Origin: Paenibacillus lemnae
GTDB lineage: Bacteria; Bacillota; Bacilli; Paenibacillales; Paenibacillaceae
Assembly (NCBI RefSeq): GCF_012933385.1
Contig: NZ_JABBPN010000004.1
Location: 1 to 64,000, forward strand
Length of the DNA: 64,000 nucleotides
Reading direction: 5' to 3'
The position numbers and the translations under genes were made by a program. This document shows, in pieces, positions 39,679-48,957 of the stretch; positions within the stretch are counted from its first letter, which is position 1; each line of letters opens with the position of its first letter. The notes under the pieces were generated by a model. That model was not told the DNA's origin. It saw only the letters and a list, made by a program, of their open reading frames with translations, and made no database searches.

Positions 39679-40974
39679 TCACTCTTCATCATTTTTCTTC
39701 TTGCGGACAAAGTCCATCTGCAGTGAAGTTCCCCTGGTCTTGTGGTTTCGGATCCGTGCTGAGGGATCATCGCCCAGCATGCCGGCAGTCAGCACGGCGC
39801 TCTCGCCGAATTTATTCCGCAGCTCATCCATAACCCGGGTCAGTGATTGTTTCTTGGGCTGCTTCTCGTAATCAAAAAGATCCAGCTGTACCGCCGATGC
39901 ATCCCGGGACTCCAGCTGCTGCAGGGTAATGCCCAGCAGCCTGAGCGGCTTATGGTCACTCCAATGCCTGTCATACAATATACAGGCTTCCCGGTAGATA
40001 TCCTCCGTATTCTCTGTCGGCACCGGAAGCTGCTTGGAGCGGGTTACTGTTTTCATATCGGGGGTCCGAAGCGTAATCTGGATACCTGAGGCCATTAGTC
40101 CCTGCCGCCGCAGTCGGCGCGCAACCTGATCAGCCAGGTTCAGCAGCACCCTGCGTGCTTCCTCTCCCGATTGTATATCAGACGGCAGTGTCGTCGTATG
40201 TCCGATGGACTTGCTCTGATCACGTTCGGCATTTACCGGAGAGTGGTCTATTCCATGAGCAGCCTGCTTCATCCAGCGTCCATTGATTCCGAATACACCG
40301 GTAAGCATCCCTTCATCAGCAGCCGCAAGTTCTCCAATGGTATGAATATTCAATTTTCTTAGTTTTTCTGCTGTTTTTTCGCCAATACCGAACAATTCGC
40401 TGCACGGCTTTCCCCACAGTATGGTTGGCACATCCCGAATACGGAGAACAGAAATACCATTCGGTTTCTTGAAATCGGAGCCCATCTTCGCCAGCAGCTT
40501 GTTCGGAGCCACACCGATGGAGCAGGGCAGCGACAGCTCTTCCCGGATTCTGGACTGAATCTCCTGCGCAATTTCCAGCGGTGTGCCGAACTGCTTGGAT
40601 CCCGTAATGTCGAGGTAACACTCATCAATCGAGGTGGCCTCCAGCAGCGGGGTGTATGCGTATGCGATATTCATAAAAGCGCTGGAGTACTTGCGGTACA
40701 AATCAAAATCCGGTTTAATCAGGATCAGATCCGGATTGATGCGCAGTGCCTGCCGCACAGTCATGCCTGTGCGGATCCCCTGAGCCCGCGATGCATAAGA
40801 ACAGGTGACAATAATTCCTTTACGCAGCTCTACACTTCCGGCAACAGCTGTTGGTTTTCCTTTATAAATCCCGGGCTCTTCCGCCTCATGGACCGAGCAG
40901 TAAAAAGCATTCATATCGACGTGAAGGATAACCCTTCCGCTGACCGGGTAGTAATCGGCAACATTCACCACCAT
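39679..40974 (-). CDS. dinB: Y-family DNA polymerase (DinB/Pol IV type)
   Basis: A 431-aa translesion polymerase. Catalytic motifs are ILHVDMNAFYCSVHE and ATSIDECYLDITG; helix-hairpin-helix SELFGIGEKTAEKLRKLNIHTIGELA; little-finger domain after residue 240; and a beta-clamp motif QLDLFDY close to the C-terminus. The start is uncertain: ATG 40974 has AGAAGGT four bases away, the GTG next to it seven. No LexA box is clear upstream. Confidence 0.9.
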   Translation of the reverse strand: MVVNVADYYPVSGRVILHVDMNAFYCSVHEAEEPGIYKGKPTAVAGSVELRKGIIVTCSYASRAQGIRTGMTVRQALRINPDLILIKPDFDLYRKYSSAFMNIAYAYTPLLEATSIDECYLDITGSKQFGTPLEIAQEIQSRIREELSLPCSIGVAPNKLLAKMGSDFKKPNGISVLRIRDVPTILWGKPCSELFGIGEKTAEKLRKLNIHTIGELAAADEGMLTGVFGINGRWMKQAAHGIDHSPVNAERDQSKSIGHTTTLPSDIQSGEEARRVLLNLADQVARRLRRQGLMASGIQITLRTPDMKTVTRSKQLPVPTENTEDIYREACILYDRHWSDHKPLRLLGITLQQLESRDASAVQLDLFDYEKQPKKQSLTRVMDELRNKFGESAVLTAGMLGDDPSARIRNHKTRGTSLQMDFVRKKKNDEE

Positions 40975-41153
40975 GCATACCTTCTTTTTATTCATAATAA
41001 GACTGGCCCATAGCATACTCTTGTCCTATATCGAGGTCAAGAATGCAGCCCAGCATAAAATTACATTTCTTTGTCCCATTAAGGCCAAGAAATGCTATAA
41101 TGACAACATTATATCATTAGGCGGTCCATCGGCGGACTTTTAAGGAGGACATC

Positions 41154-42773
41154 ATGTCTAAGTCTATTTCCATCTTCGATACGACACTTCGCGACGGCAC
41201 ACAAGGCGAAGGAATCAGCTTTTCGGCAGACGACAAGATCAAAATCGCCATGAAGCTGGATGCTCTTGGTGTCCATTATATAGAGGGCGGCATTCCGGGA
41301 AGCAACAGCAAGGACATTGAATTTTTCAAAAGAGTGAAGGATCTCGGCCTGAACGCCAAGATTACTGCTTTCGGCAGTACACGGCGCAAGGAATCCGTGG
41401 CAGCTCACGATGCCAATCTGAAGTGCATTCTTGAATCCGGAGCTCAGGCTGCTACACTGGTCGGGAAATCGTGGGACTTCCATGTGCATACTGCCCTGCA
41501 GACGACACTGGAGGAAAATCTGTCGATGATCTTTGATTCCATCTCGTTTCTGAAATCCAGCGGTCTTGAAGTCATCTTTGATGCAGAGCATTTCTTTGAC
41601 GGCTATAAGAACAACCCCGAATATGCGGTATCCGTGCTCTCCAAGGCGCGCGAAGCCGGAGCGGACTGGCTGGTCATGTGTGATACGAACGGAGGCACAC
41701 TGCCTCACGAAATTCACGGAATCGTCACTGCGCTGAATGGACATCTGCCTCAGGCGCCGCTGGGAATTCATACACACAATGACTGCGAACTGGCGGTCGC
41801 CAATACGTTAAGCGCTGTACAAGCCGGGGTCACTCATGTGCAGGGGACGATGAACGGATATGGCGAACGCTGCGGAAATGCCAATCTGTGCTCGATTATC
41901 CCGAATCTTCAGGTAAAGCTGGGATACGAAGTCATCGGCGAGAACAACATCCGGAACCTGACGAACACTGCACGTTATATTAGTGAGATCGCCAATGTGA
42001 ATATGCCCGTTAACCAGCCTTATGTCGGCAATGCTGCATTCGCGCATAAGGGCGGCATCCATGTGTCAGCTATCCTGCGGGATTCCCGGACGTATGAACA
42101 TATTGAACCGGAGAAAGTTGGCAACAAGCAGCGGATCCTGGTTTCGGAGCTGGCGGGACAGAGCAACATCGTGTCCAAAGCTCAGGATATGGGCCTGCAG
42201 TTCGATCCTAGCAGTCAACAGGCGAAAACCGTGATCGGCAAGATCAAGGATCTGGAGCATCAAGGATACCAATTTGAAGGCGCTGACGCCTCTTTGGAGC
42301 TGCTGCTGCGCGAAGCCAACGGAGAGGTTCACGAGCTGTTCACCTTTGAATCTTTCAAAATGCTGGTCGAGAAAACAGCCGGCAGACCGGTCGTCTCCGA
42401 AGCATTCGTCAAAATCAATGTCGGCGGCCAGAGCATCTACACGGCTGGTGAAGGCAATGGTCCTGTCAATGCGCTGGATAACGCACTTCGAAAAGCGCTG
42501 CTGCAGTATTTCCCTTCTCTCGAAGACATGCATTTATCGGACTACAAGGTTCGGGTGCTGGATGACAAGGAAACAACAGCCGCTCGTGTGCGAGTATTGA
42601 TCGAATCCAAGAATGCCGTTCATTCCTGGAACACCGTCGGCGTCTCCGGCAATGTGATCGAGGCGAGCTGGGAGGCACTGGTTGACAGTATGCGTTATGC
42701 ACTTCTGGGTCAAATATCACCGGAATGGATTGAACATGATCAACAGCCGCGTCAAGGCATTATAAACCACTAA
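41154..42773 (+). CDS. cimA: (R)-citramalate synthase
   Basis: A 539-aa enzyme of the isopropylmalate synthase superfamily. IFDTTLRDGTQGEGISFSADDKI at the N-terminus, HTHNDCELAVAN, GTMNGYGERCGNAN and the C-terminal LeuA allosteric domain (residues about 405-535). The long internal linker and overall pattern match CimA rather than LeuA. It condenses pyruvate and acetyl-CoA to citramalate, a threonine-independent route to isoleucine. ATG follows AAGGAGGACATC. It stands alone, with a terminator behind. Confidence 0.9.
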   Translation: MSKSISIFDTTLRDGTQGEGISFSADDKIKIAMKLDALGVHYIEGGIPGSNSKDIEFFKRVKDLGLNAKITAFGSTRRKESVAAHDANLKCILESGAQAATLVGKSWDFHVHTALQTTLEENLSMIFDSISFLKSSGLEVIFDAEHFFDGYKNNPEYAVSVLSKAREAGADWLVMCDTNGGTLPHEIHGIVTALNGHLPQAPLGIHTHNDCELAVANTLSAVQAGVTHVQGTMNGYGERCGNANLCSIIPNLQVKLGYEVIGENNIRNLTNTARYISEIANVNMPVNQPYVGNAAFAHKGGIHVSAILRDSRTYEHIEPEKVGNKQRILVSELAGQSNIVSKAQDMGLQFDPSSQQAKTVIGKIKDLEHQGYQFEGADASLELLLREANGEVHELFTFESFKMLVEKTAGRPVVSEAFVKINVGGQSIYTAGEGNGPVNALDNALRKALLQYFPSLEDMHLSDYKVRVLDDKETTAARVRVLIESKNAVHSWNTVGVSGNVIEASWEALVDSMRYALLGQISPEWIEHDQQPRQGIINH

Positions 42774-42784
42774 ATCGATGTTAT

Positions 42785-42830
42785 AAAGAGCATGATCCAG
42801 TTCCTGCAGCGGAACAGATCATGCTCTTTT
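42785..42830. terminator. Bidirectional terminator after cimA
   Basis: AAGAGCATGATC...GATCATGCTCTTTT between two convergent genes. Confidence 0.9.
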
Positions 42831-42851
42831 CTGTAAATTTCACTCCGGTCT

Positions 42852-43406
42852 TCAGGATGAAATCAGCCGCTTTATCTTTTTCTCGAATTCCTTCGGCTCC
42901 GGCATTCCCAGGATAATGTCTGTAATGACACCGTTACGGTCAATAAACACATTCGTGGGAAACACCTGTCCCTTGAACACCTTTTCGAATATTTCTCCCT
43001 TACGGTCAAACATCAGCGGATAATTCAGGTTGAATTCTTCTGCAAAAGCGCGCGCCTTCTTCTCTGTATCGTATTTGGTCACATTGATGCCGTAAATATC
43101 GAGGTCTTCCCCATATTTATTCGCCAGCATGATCAGTTCCGGAGCTTCCTGCTTGCAGGGTTCGCACCAGGACGCCCAAAAGTTAATCAACAGCGCTTTA
43201 TCTCGGATTCCTCCGCCGGTGTATGTTTTACCGTCCAACCCTTCCGCTGTAAAATCAGGAGAAAGCAGTCCAGCTTTAGCGCCGGTCTCAGTAGGCAGTG
43301 GTTTATCTGTCTTGAACACCGCCTGAATATCGTCTCCTGCTTGCTGGTATATGACAGCTGCCGCAGCCACAATAATAACAATCAGAATGATCAAATTTCG
43401 CTTCAT
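42852..43406 (-). CDS. TlpA/ResA-like thiol-disulfide oxidoreductase
   Basis: A 184-aa membrane-tethered redoxin: N-terminal anchor (LIILIVIIVAAAAVIY), then a thioredoxin fold with active site NFWASWCEPCKQEAPEL and cis-Pro region GQVFPTNVFID. WCEPC is the ResA active site, which reduces apocytochrome c; that role is possible, but no cytochrome biogenesis genes adjoin. ATG follows AAAGGAAAAAAACC. Confidence 0.87.
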   Translation of the reverse strand: MKRNLIILIVIIVAAAAVIYQQAGDDIQAVFKTDKPLPTETGAKAGLLSPDFTAEGLDGKTYTGGGIRDKALLINFWASWCEPCKQEAPELIMLANKYGEDLDIYGINVTKYDTEKKARAFAEEFNLNYPLMFDRKGEIFEKVFKGQVFPTNVFIDRNGVITDIILGMPEPKEFEKKIKRLISS

Positions 43407-43509
43407 GGTTTTTTTCCTTTACTAGGTGGACTTGGTATAGTCCCTATTGTACCCTGAACTGTACAGCTTTCAAACCAAATGGATACCAACTTTCTCAGGA
43501 GGCCGACAC

Positions 43510-44031
43510 ATGGTTCACAAAAAAGACGAATTCCACAACGTTCAACCTCTAAAGCTTACGAGAGAAGCCTATAAAGAGCTGGCGCACCATACCGAAATCT
43601 GTCTGCCCTTTGAAGCCTGCGGCATTCTTGTCGGAAGCTCTCCAGACAAGCTGGACCGCTTCATCCCGGTGACCAATGTTTCCCAAAATCCGCTCCACCA
43701 CTTTAGCCTCCATCCGGCTGAATGGACTTCGCTCCTGCTTGGCGGAATGCCTGTCCAGGGACTTTATCATAGCCATCCATCGTCACCACCCGTGCCTTCT
43801 TCTGAAGACCTGAATCAACTGGGCTCCTTTGCCGGTCTCTTCACATCCTATCTGATTGCAGGCATAAAAGCCCCGGCATCTGTCCAACAACATGGTCAGA
43901 AACCGGAGCTTACGCTTACGAGCTATTGGATACGAGAGAATACCAGCACTTCCCCTGCATCATATCAATCACATCCATCAGGCTTCACCTGGTCCCTTGA
44001 GGAAACCCGGCTGGTACTGCATGAATCATGA
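43510..44031 (+). CDS. JAMM/Mov34 (M67) metalloprotease-like protein
   Basis: A 173-aa single-domain MPN+ protein. FEACGILVG carries the N-terminal catalytic Glu; GLYHSHPSSPPVPSSEDL has the HxHx7SxxD zinc motif. Bacterial members trim ubiquitin-like sulphur carriers or act in thiolation pathways; no ThiS-like gene is adjacent. ATG at 43510 follows AGGAGGCC; the open frame upstream is not needed. Confidence 0.85.
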   Translation: MVHKKDEFHNVQPLKLTREAYKELAHHTEICLPFEACGILVGSSPDKLDRFIPVTNVSQNPLHHFSLHPAEWTSLLLGGMPVQGLYHSHPSSPPVPSSEDLNQLGSFAGLFTSYLIAGIKAPASVQQHGQKPELTLTSYWIRENTSTSPASYQSHPSGFTWSLEETRLVLHES

Positions 44032-44052
44032 ATGAGCATTCAAGCGCCTTGA

Positions 44053-44793
44053 TTACATTTTACTTAAGAAAGCATAAAGGTCACCAAGTGTCTCGGCATA
44101 CCCCTCCCGCTGCGCCACCTCAATATAAGAGGTCCACAGCCGTGCTGTCATCATCGCATCCTTCAGAGCATTGTGCCTGCCTTCAACGGGTATTCCACTG
44201 TGATAGAGCAGTTCATCCAGTGAGTATCCGGGAAGATCAGGAAACATATGCTGAGCCAGCATCATAGTATCCAACAGCCTGTGTGTCAGCCGCACCTTGG
44301 ACGTTTTCCATAACGCTGCATTCAAAAATGCCTTATCATGTCCTGCCGCATGCGCTACCAGTACTCTTCCTTCTACAAATGCCATAAAGTCATGCAGTCC
44401 ATCCACAAGCGGCACCGCCGCATCGACCATGGATTGCGTAATCCCTGTCAAATGGGTGATAACCTCGGGGACAGCTGTACCGCTGTTAACAATGACATCA
44501 AATTTCTCTTCCTGTACGATGCTTGTACCCTGTGTCCGAACCGCTCCGAAAGACAGGATTTGATCTCCATGCTGATGAGAAAAGCCGGTAGTTTCCAGAT
44601 CAAACACGACCGTTTCCAGTTCGTCTAGCGGGGTGCCAAGCACTTCAGGTCTCCGCTGATCCCTCATCTGAGACCGAATAAACGCGATTTGTTGAGCAGA
44701 AGGGTTCCCCCTCATGGATGCTACCGCCGAATTAATATCACCCACGCGCAAGGACTTCCAGAACCCGGTTCCCGTCTGCCTTGGATCTCTCAC
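44053..44793 (-). CDS. DnaQ-like 3'-5' exonuclease
   Basis: A 246-aa DEDDh exonuclease. Exo I VVFDLETTGFSHQHGD, exo II LVAHAAGHDKAFLNAAL and exo III HNALKDAMMTARLW with the essential His. The 55-residue N-terminal extension is basic and helical. Its start overlaps the stop of the DUF294 gene as ATGA, so they are one unit. This pairing suggests joint involvement in nucleic-acid or nucleotide turnover, but the role is unknown. Confidence 0.87.
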   Translation of the reverse strand: MRDPRQTGTGFWKSLRVGDINSAVASMRGNPSAQQIAFIRSQMRDQRRPEVLGTPLDELETVVFDLETTGFSHQHGDQILSFGAVRTQGTSIVQEEKFDVIVNSGTAVPEVITHLTGITQSMVDAAVPLVDGLHDFMAFVEGRVLVAHAAGHDKAFLNAALWKTSKVRLTHRLLDTMMLAQHMFPDLPGYSLDELLYHSGIPVEGRHNALKDAMMTARLWTSYIEVAQREGYAETLGDLYAFLSKM

Positions 44794-45875
44794 AATCCTT
44801 TCCTTTCAAAAGAACGCAGTTCCCGCTGAAGTGATCGATGGATTCGACGTACCACTCCTAACGTATTTCTCAGATCATAGTGAATTTTTTTATCTTTCAG
44901 CTGTTCTCTAGTCATATAACCACTGCTGCTGATAAACCCGTCTTTCATCTCCATAGGGGTTTCACTGCGCAGTCTCAATGCAACTTTAAACGCATCCTGC
45001 ACGCTTTCCAGCAGCAGACTGCCTCCCTCCAATAAAATAATCTGATCCATTCTCCGACGTGTCGAGGTTTCCACAATGCCACGCTGTAAAGCCAGCGTTC
45101 GGATGCTGTTTACGAGAGGAATGTATACTCCGTATTTCACATCAAATCCGCCTGCATGCTCTCCAAATCGCTCAGTCACAATTCGCCCCATCACATTCAA
45201 TGTGGCTTTATGGCGTACCGTGTTGCGGAGCAGTGCAGGAACCAGATCATTATTGTGCAGCACACAGCGCTGTAAATGTTCAGACCAGGCATCAGACAGT
45301 TCCTGGCTCCCTGCAATATGTCTCATGTCGGAAGCAATAATAAAATATCTGGTCGGTTCCCAGGAATACGTGGAACTCCATCCTGTCAGCTGTGCCTGCC
45401 AGTCGGACAGTTTTTTGTTCCACATCGGCTCAGAACACATCACTTTGCCGCTGCATTTGGGATACCCTGCCGTAACTAGCAGTTCCGAAAGCCTGGTGCC
45501 AAATGTTTCAAAATAGTTAATTCCTTCGTCATCCAGTTCATCACCAATAATCAGTCCATTATCCTGGTCACTATATAATGTAGCTTCCTGCCGGCCGCTG
45601 CTGCCAAAAGCAACAAAGGCATAACGGGCAGGAGGCTGGCCGAAGCCAGCCTCTTCCATACCCTGTTCACAGATGGTCACTGCGCGTTTCCCAATTTCAT
45701 CATGCATCCGGTTAACCCATCCGCTCCACTGCTCCACATCATGTTCAGCCTGGAGTTCCAGAAGTTCATTCTGTCCTGCAATGCGTGCTTCTCTTAGTTC
45801 CTGAGCGGATTGACATTTGGAAAAGTGCTTGAAATCAAGCTGCGGTTCATCCAGTTTCAGAGGTTTCATGCACAC
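44790..45875 (-). CDS. DUF294 nucleotidyltransferase-like protein
   Basis: A 361-aa protein with the DUF294 putative nucleotidyltransferase core (FVAFGSSGRQEATLYSDQDNGLIIGD, the GS...D.D pattern of pol-beta-like enzymes related to GlnD) and the C-terminal DUF294_C helical domain. CBS or cyclic-nucleotide domains often fused to it elsewhere are absent. ATG after AGGAGGGGTGTGC. It lies directly downstream of the ammonium transporter gene (29 bp), the same direction, so a link to nitrogen signalling is possible. That is inference. Confidence 0.83.
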   Translation of the reverse strand: MCMKPLKLDEPQLDFKHFSKCQSAQELREARIAGQNELLELQAEHDVEQWSGWVNRMHDEIGKRAVTICEQGMEEAGFGQPPARYAFVAFGSSGRQEATLYSDQDNGLIIGDELDDEGINYFETFGTRLSELLVTAGYPKCSGKVMCSEPMWNKKLSDWQAQLTGWSSTYSWEPTRYFIIASDMRHIAGSQELSDAWSEHLQRCVLHNNDLVPALLRNTVRHKATLNVMGRIVTERFGEHAGGFDVKYGVYIPLVNSIRTLALQRGIVETSTRRRMDQIILLEGGSLLLESVQDAFKVALRLRSETPMEMKDGFISSSGYMTREQLKDKKIHYDLRNTLGVVRRIHRSLQRELRSFERKGL

Positions 45876-45903
45876 CCCTCCTTGTGACGTTCAAGCATTG
45901 GTT

Positions 45904-47343
45904 CTATGCAGATGGACCATTGCCAGGCGGCACTGATTTTGAAGCGCTGCGGGATCCTGTCATTCTAGCTTCAGATTCCGTGATCAGCTTCATTTGCTCA
46001 GGATAACCGTAGCTGCCATGCTCACTGATATCCAGACCCATCAATTCCTGCTCCTCCGTAACACGAAGTCCGATTGTCATTTTGATCGCGCCGAGAATGA
46101 TGATCGAAAGAACGGCTACGAATACGAAGGTACCGGCTACACCAAGGAACTGTATACCAAGCTGTTTGAATCCGCCGCCGTACAGCAGTCCCGGATTACC
46201 AACCCCTGTAATTTCAACCAGACGAGGTGAAGCGAAAATACCATTGGACAACGTTCCCCAGATCCCGGCTATACCATGGACAGAGAATGCATAGATCGGA
46301 TCATCAATACCTTTACGCTCAAACCATTGTGCGGTGAAAAATGTGATTGTACCTGCAACCGCACCGATAACAATGGCAGCCCAAGGTTCAACAAAAGCAC
46401 AAGAACCTGTGATTGCTACGAACGCTGCCAGAACACCGTTCAGCATGCTAGGAATATCAGCCTTTCCGAACACCATCCAGGAAGCAATCAGAGCGGCCAG
46501 CGCACCGGCTGCTGCAGCAATATTCGTGTTCATTGCAACAAATCCGAAGAAACCGTCCATCAGTGCGGAAAGCGTACTTCCCGGGTTAAAACCGAACCAT
46601 CCGAGCCAGATAATCATAACACCCAGTATGGAAAAAATCTGGTTATGACCTGGAATACCGTTAGGCTTGCCATCTTTGTTATACTTGCCAAGACGAGGCT
46701 TCAGCATAATTGTAGCTACAAGCGCTGCGGTTGCTCCTGTTAAGTGAACGACCGTCGATCCGGCAAAGTCCTGCTTGCCCAAGCCTCCCAGCCAGCCGCC
46801 GCCCCACACCCAGTGTGCAACGATCGGATAAATAACGACTGTGAAAAGTATACCGAATATGACATAAACACTCAGTTTCGCACGTTCTGCCATACCACCG
46901 CAGGCAATCGCCAGAGACACGGCAGCAAATGATAGATGGAATAAGAACATCACTGTCAGTGGAATATCAAGTCCAGCGAAGGCTTCAAAGGACGGCAGCA
47001 TATCATCACCGCTTAGAAAGAATCCTTCAAGACCGAAGAAGCTGTTTCCGTTACCGAAGGCTAAACCAAAACCTAATGCCCAGAAGGACACGATACTGAT
47101 TCCAAATGTCAGCACCGTTTTACCTGCGACATGACCTGCATTCTTCATTCGCACAGATCCGGCTTCAAGCAGTGCAAATCCTGCCTGCATAAAAATGACG
47201 AGCAGTGCAGCCAGGAAGACGAACACCGCATTAAGTCCGGATTGCAGCTGCGCATTGGTAGCCGCCTCATCCGCAAATGCACTTACCGGGAAAGCAAGCA
47301 TCATACCTGCTGCTAACAATGAACCAACCCATCCCTTTTTCAT
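45904..47343 (-). CDS. amt: Ammonium transporter
   Basis: A 479-aa Amt/Rh channel with eleven predicted helices after a cleaved signal peptide (PVSAFADE). The conserved core shows MQAGFALLEAGSVRMKN, YPIVAHWVWGGGWL, VHLTGATAALVA, WFGFNPGS and SVHGIAGIWG with the twin histidine positions. It imports ammonium. The ATG (47343) follows AGAGGAG at nine bases. No glnB/glnK gene follows, unlike nrgAB of Bacillus; a GlnR/TnrA-type box lies 122 bp upstream of the start. Confidence 0.93.
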   Translation of the reverse strand: MKKGWVGSLLAAGMMLAFPVSAFADEAATNAQLQSGLNAVFVFLAALLVIFMQAGFALLEAGSVRMKNAGHVAGKTVLTFGISIVSFWALGFGLAFGNGNSFFGLEGFFLSGDDMLPSFEAFAGLDIPLTVMFLFHLSFAAVSLAIACGGMAERAKLSVYVIFGILFTVVIYPIVAHWVWGGGWLGGLGKQDFAGSTVVHLTGATAALVATIMLKPRLGKYNKDGKPNGIPGHNQIFSILGVMIIWLGWFGFNPGSTLSALMDGFFGFVAMNTNIAAAAGALAALIASWMVFGKADIPSMLNGVLAAFVAITGSCAFVEPWAAIVIGAVAGTITFFTAQWFERKGIDDPIYAFSVHGIAGIWGTLSNGIFASPRLVEITGVGNPGLLYGGGFKQLGIQFLGVAGTFVFVAVLSIIILGAIKMTIGLRVTEEQELMGLDISEHGSYGYPEQMKLITESEARMTGSRSASKSVPPGNGPSA

Positions 47344-47464
47344 GAATCCCACTCCTCTTTGTGTTAGCTTTCCTTACATAATTTAAATGTTAATGTATTA
47401 TAAACACAGAGCGTTTGAATTGGCAATGGGTTATTTTCAAAAAGACGAAAAAATCCATGTTATA

Positions 47465-47481
47465 TGTAAGATAATATAACA
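47465..47481. promoter_or_regulatory. GlnR/TnrA-type operator upstream of amt
   Basis: TGTAAGATAATATAACA fits the 17-bp consensus TGTnA-N7-TnACA exactly. Its position, about 120 bp before the amt start, agrees with nitrogen control of ammonium uptake in Firmicutes. Confidence 0.65.
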
Positions 47482-47661
47482 CATCACGTGTTATTTAGGA
47501 TTTTATTATCTTTTATCTTCTATAAATGCGCTTCAAAGCGATACATTTTCACTTTTATCTATTTCCATAAAAAAGCATGACGTTTGACTGTATGGTTCGC
47601 CATCATGTATCATATTTCTATACAATGAATATAATCAAACAGGCCTGCGAGGTGATAAAAC

Positions 47662-48117
47662 GTGGGAGAAATAAGTTTGCCCAACCAGTTGTTTAGAATC
47701 GGCGAATTGGCCAAGGCCGCAGGAATCAGTGAAAGAACAATCGATTATTACACCAAGCTCGGTTTAATCACTCCGGAGAAGCGAACATTGAAGAATTATC
47801 GGTTGTACAGCACTGAAACCTTGACGACACTGGAACGTATTAATCAGATGAAACAAGAGAAATATACCCTCGAAGAGATTAAAGATCGGCTTGAGCGCTG
47901 GAAATCAGTAGCTGAAGATCCTGAGGTTACGGATAAACTGTCCCAGCTGGAGATACAGATTCAGAGGCTGGAACGTGAGGTTAATGAGATAAGCCCGCTT
48001 CTTGAAGGCCTGAAGCCTAATCAAGCGAGAGCAGCTTTAACCAACATCCTGCCAAAAGGTGCGGCCTGCATCGAATCGCTGCAAATTCTCTTGAGTCACT
48101 TCACACCCCCCATGTAA
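47662..48117 (+). CDS. MerR-family transcriptional regulator
   Basis: A 151-aa regulator beginning with GTG behind GAGGTGAT. Residues 11-80 are the winged HTH, with FRIGELAKAAGISERTIDYYTKLGLITPEKRTLKNYRLYS; a coiled-coil dimerisation helix follows (YTLEEIKDRLERWKS...). There is only one Cys in the C-terminal half, so it is probably not a metal sensor of the MerR/CueR type. Upstream is the divergent amt promoter and downstream the yugP-like gene, 34 bp away and perhaps cotranscribed. Confidence 0.85.
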   Translation: MGEISLPNQLFRIGELAKAAGISERTIDYYTKLGLITPEKRTLKNYRLYSTETLTTLERINQMKQEKYTLEEIKDRLERWKSVAEDPEVTDKLSQLEIQIQRLEREVNEISPLLEGLKPNQARAALTNILPKGAACIESLQILLSHFTPPM

Positions 48118-48150
48118 TTACTCTAACTCATCGTACTGGAGGTATGATCA

Positions 48151-48828
48151 ATGTATTTTGATGGTATGTTTATTCTTATCATTATCGCTTTTATTTTCTC
48201 CATGTGGGCTCAGTTCCGTGTCAAGGGCACCTTCAATAAATGGGCCAAGGTCGAGAATTATAGAGGGATTACAGGATATGAAGCAGCCCGGCAGATGCTG
48301 GATAACAACGGTCTGCAGGATGTTCCGATTGAACCGGTACCTGGCGCCCTGTCCGATCATTATGATCCGATCAAACGTGTCGTTCGTCTCTCCGAGCCTG
48401 TATACTACGAGCGGTCCATTTCAGCCGTCTCTGTTGCCTGCCACGAGGTTGGCCATGCCATCCAGCACAAAGTCAGCTATCCGATGCTGGTCGCCCGTCA
48501 CAAGATGTTTCCGGTCGTTAACTTCGCTTCCGGTATCGCACCTTTCCTCTTGATCGCCGGAATTCTATTCAGTGCTATGAACCTCGTTGGACTAGGGATT
48601 ATTTTCTTCTCCTGTGCGGTTGCTTTTCAGCTGGTTACCCTGCCTGTCGAATTTAACGCAAGCAGCCGGGCCCGCGAACTGATGGTATCGGAAGGTTTCA
48701 TTAGTAACGACGAAGAGCGCGGTGTTGCCAAAGTGCTGAACGCAGCTGCCTTGACGTATGTTGCCGCTGCACTCCTCTCCCTGCTGGAACTGCTCCGTTA
48801 TATCATGATCTTCACCAACCGTGAATAA
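48151..48828 (+). CDS. YugP-family membrane zinc metallopeptidase
   Basis: A 225-aa membrane protein: an N-terminal helix (FDGMFILIIIAFIFSMWAQF), SVACHEVGHAIQHK with the HExxH zinc motif, two central helices (FLLIAGILFSAMNLVGLGIIFFS), the LPVEFNASSRA segment and a last helix. The physiological substrate is unknown. ATG behind GGAGGT. Followed by a strong terminator. Confidence 0.88.
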   Translation: MYFDGMFILIIIAFIFSMWAQFRVKGTFNKWAKVENYRGITGYEAARQMLDNNGLQDVPIEPVPGALSDHYDPIKRVVRLSEPVYYERSISAVSVACHEVGHAIQHKVSYPMLVARHKMFPVVNFASGIAPFLLIAGILFSAMNLVGLGIIFFSCAVAFQLVTLPVEFNASSRARELMVSEGFISNDEERGVAKVLNAAALTYVAAALLSLLELLRYIMIFTNRE

Positions 48829-48858
48829 CGCAGCAATAACCATAATGAACGTAAAACA

Positions 48859-48909
48859 TAAAAACATGGCAGTGTCCTGGGAATGATCCCGACACCGCCA
48901 TGTTTTTAT
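48859..48909. terminator. Terminator after YugP-like gene
   Basis: AAAACATGGCAGTGTC...GACACCGCCATGTTTTTA, usable on both strands. Confidence 0.9.
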
Positions 48910-48957
48910 TTATGTCTATGGCCGCCTGCTTTGGCAGACAATGATTAACCTTCGTAA

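Noticed and set aside
47382..47402. Second GlnR/TnrA box at TGTTAATGTATTATAAACA
   Set aside because: The spacing between half-sites is two bases too long for the 17-bp consensus.
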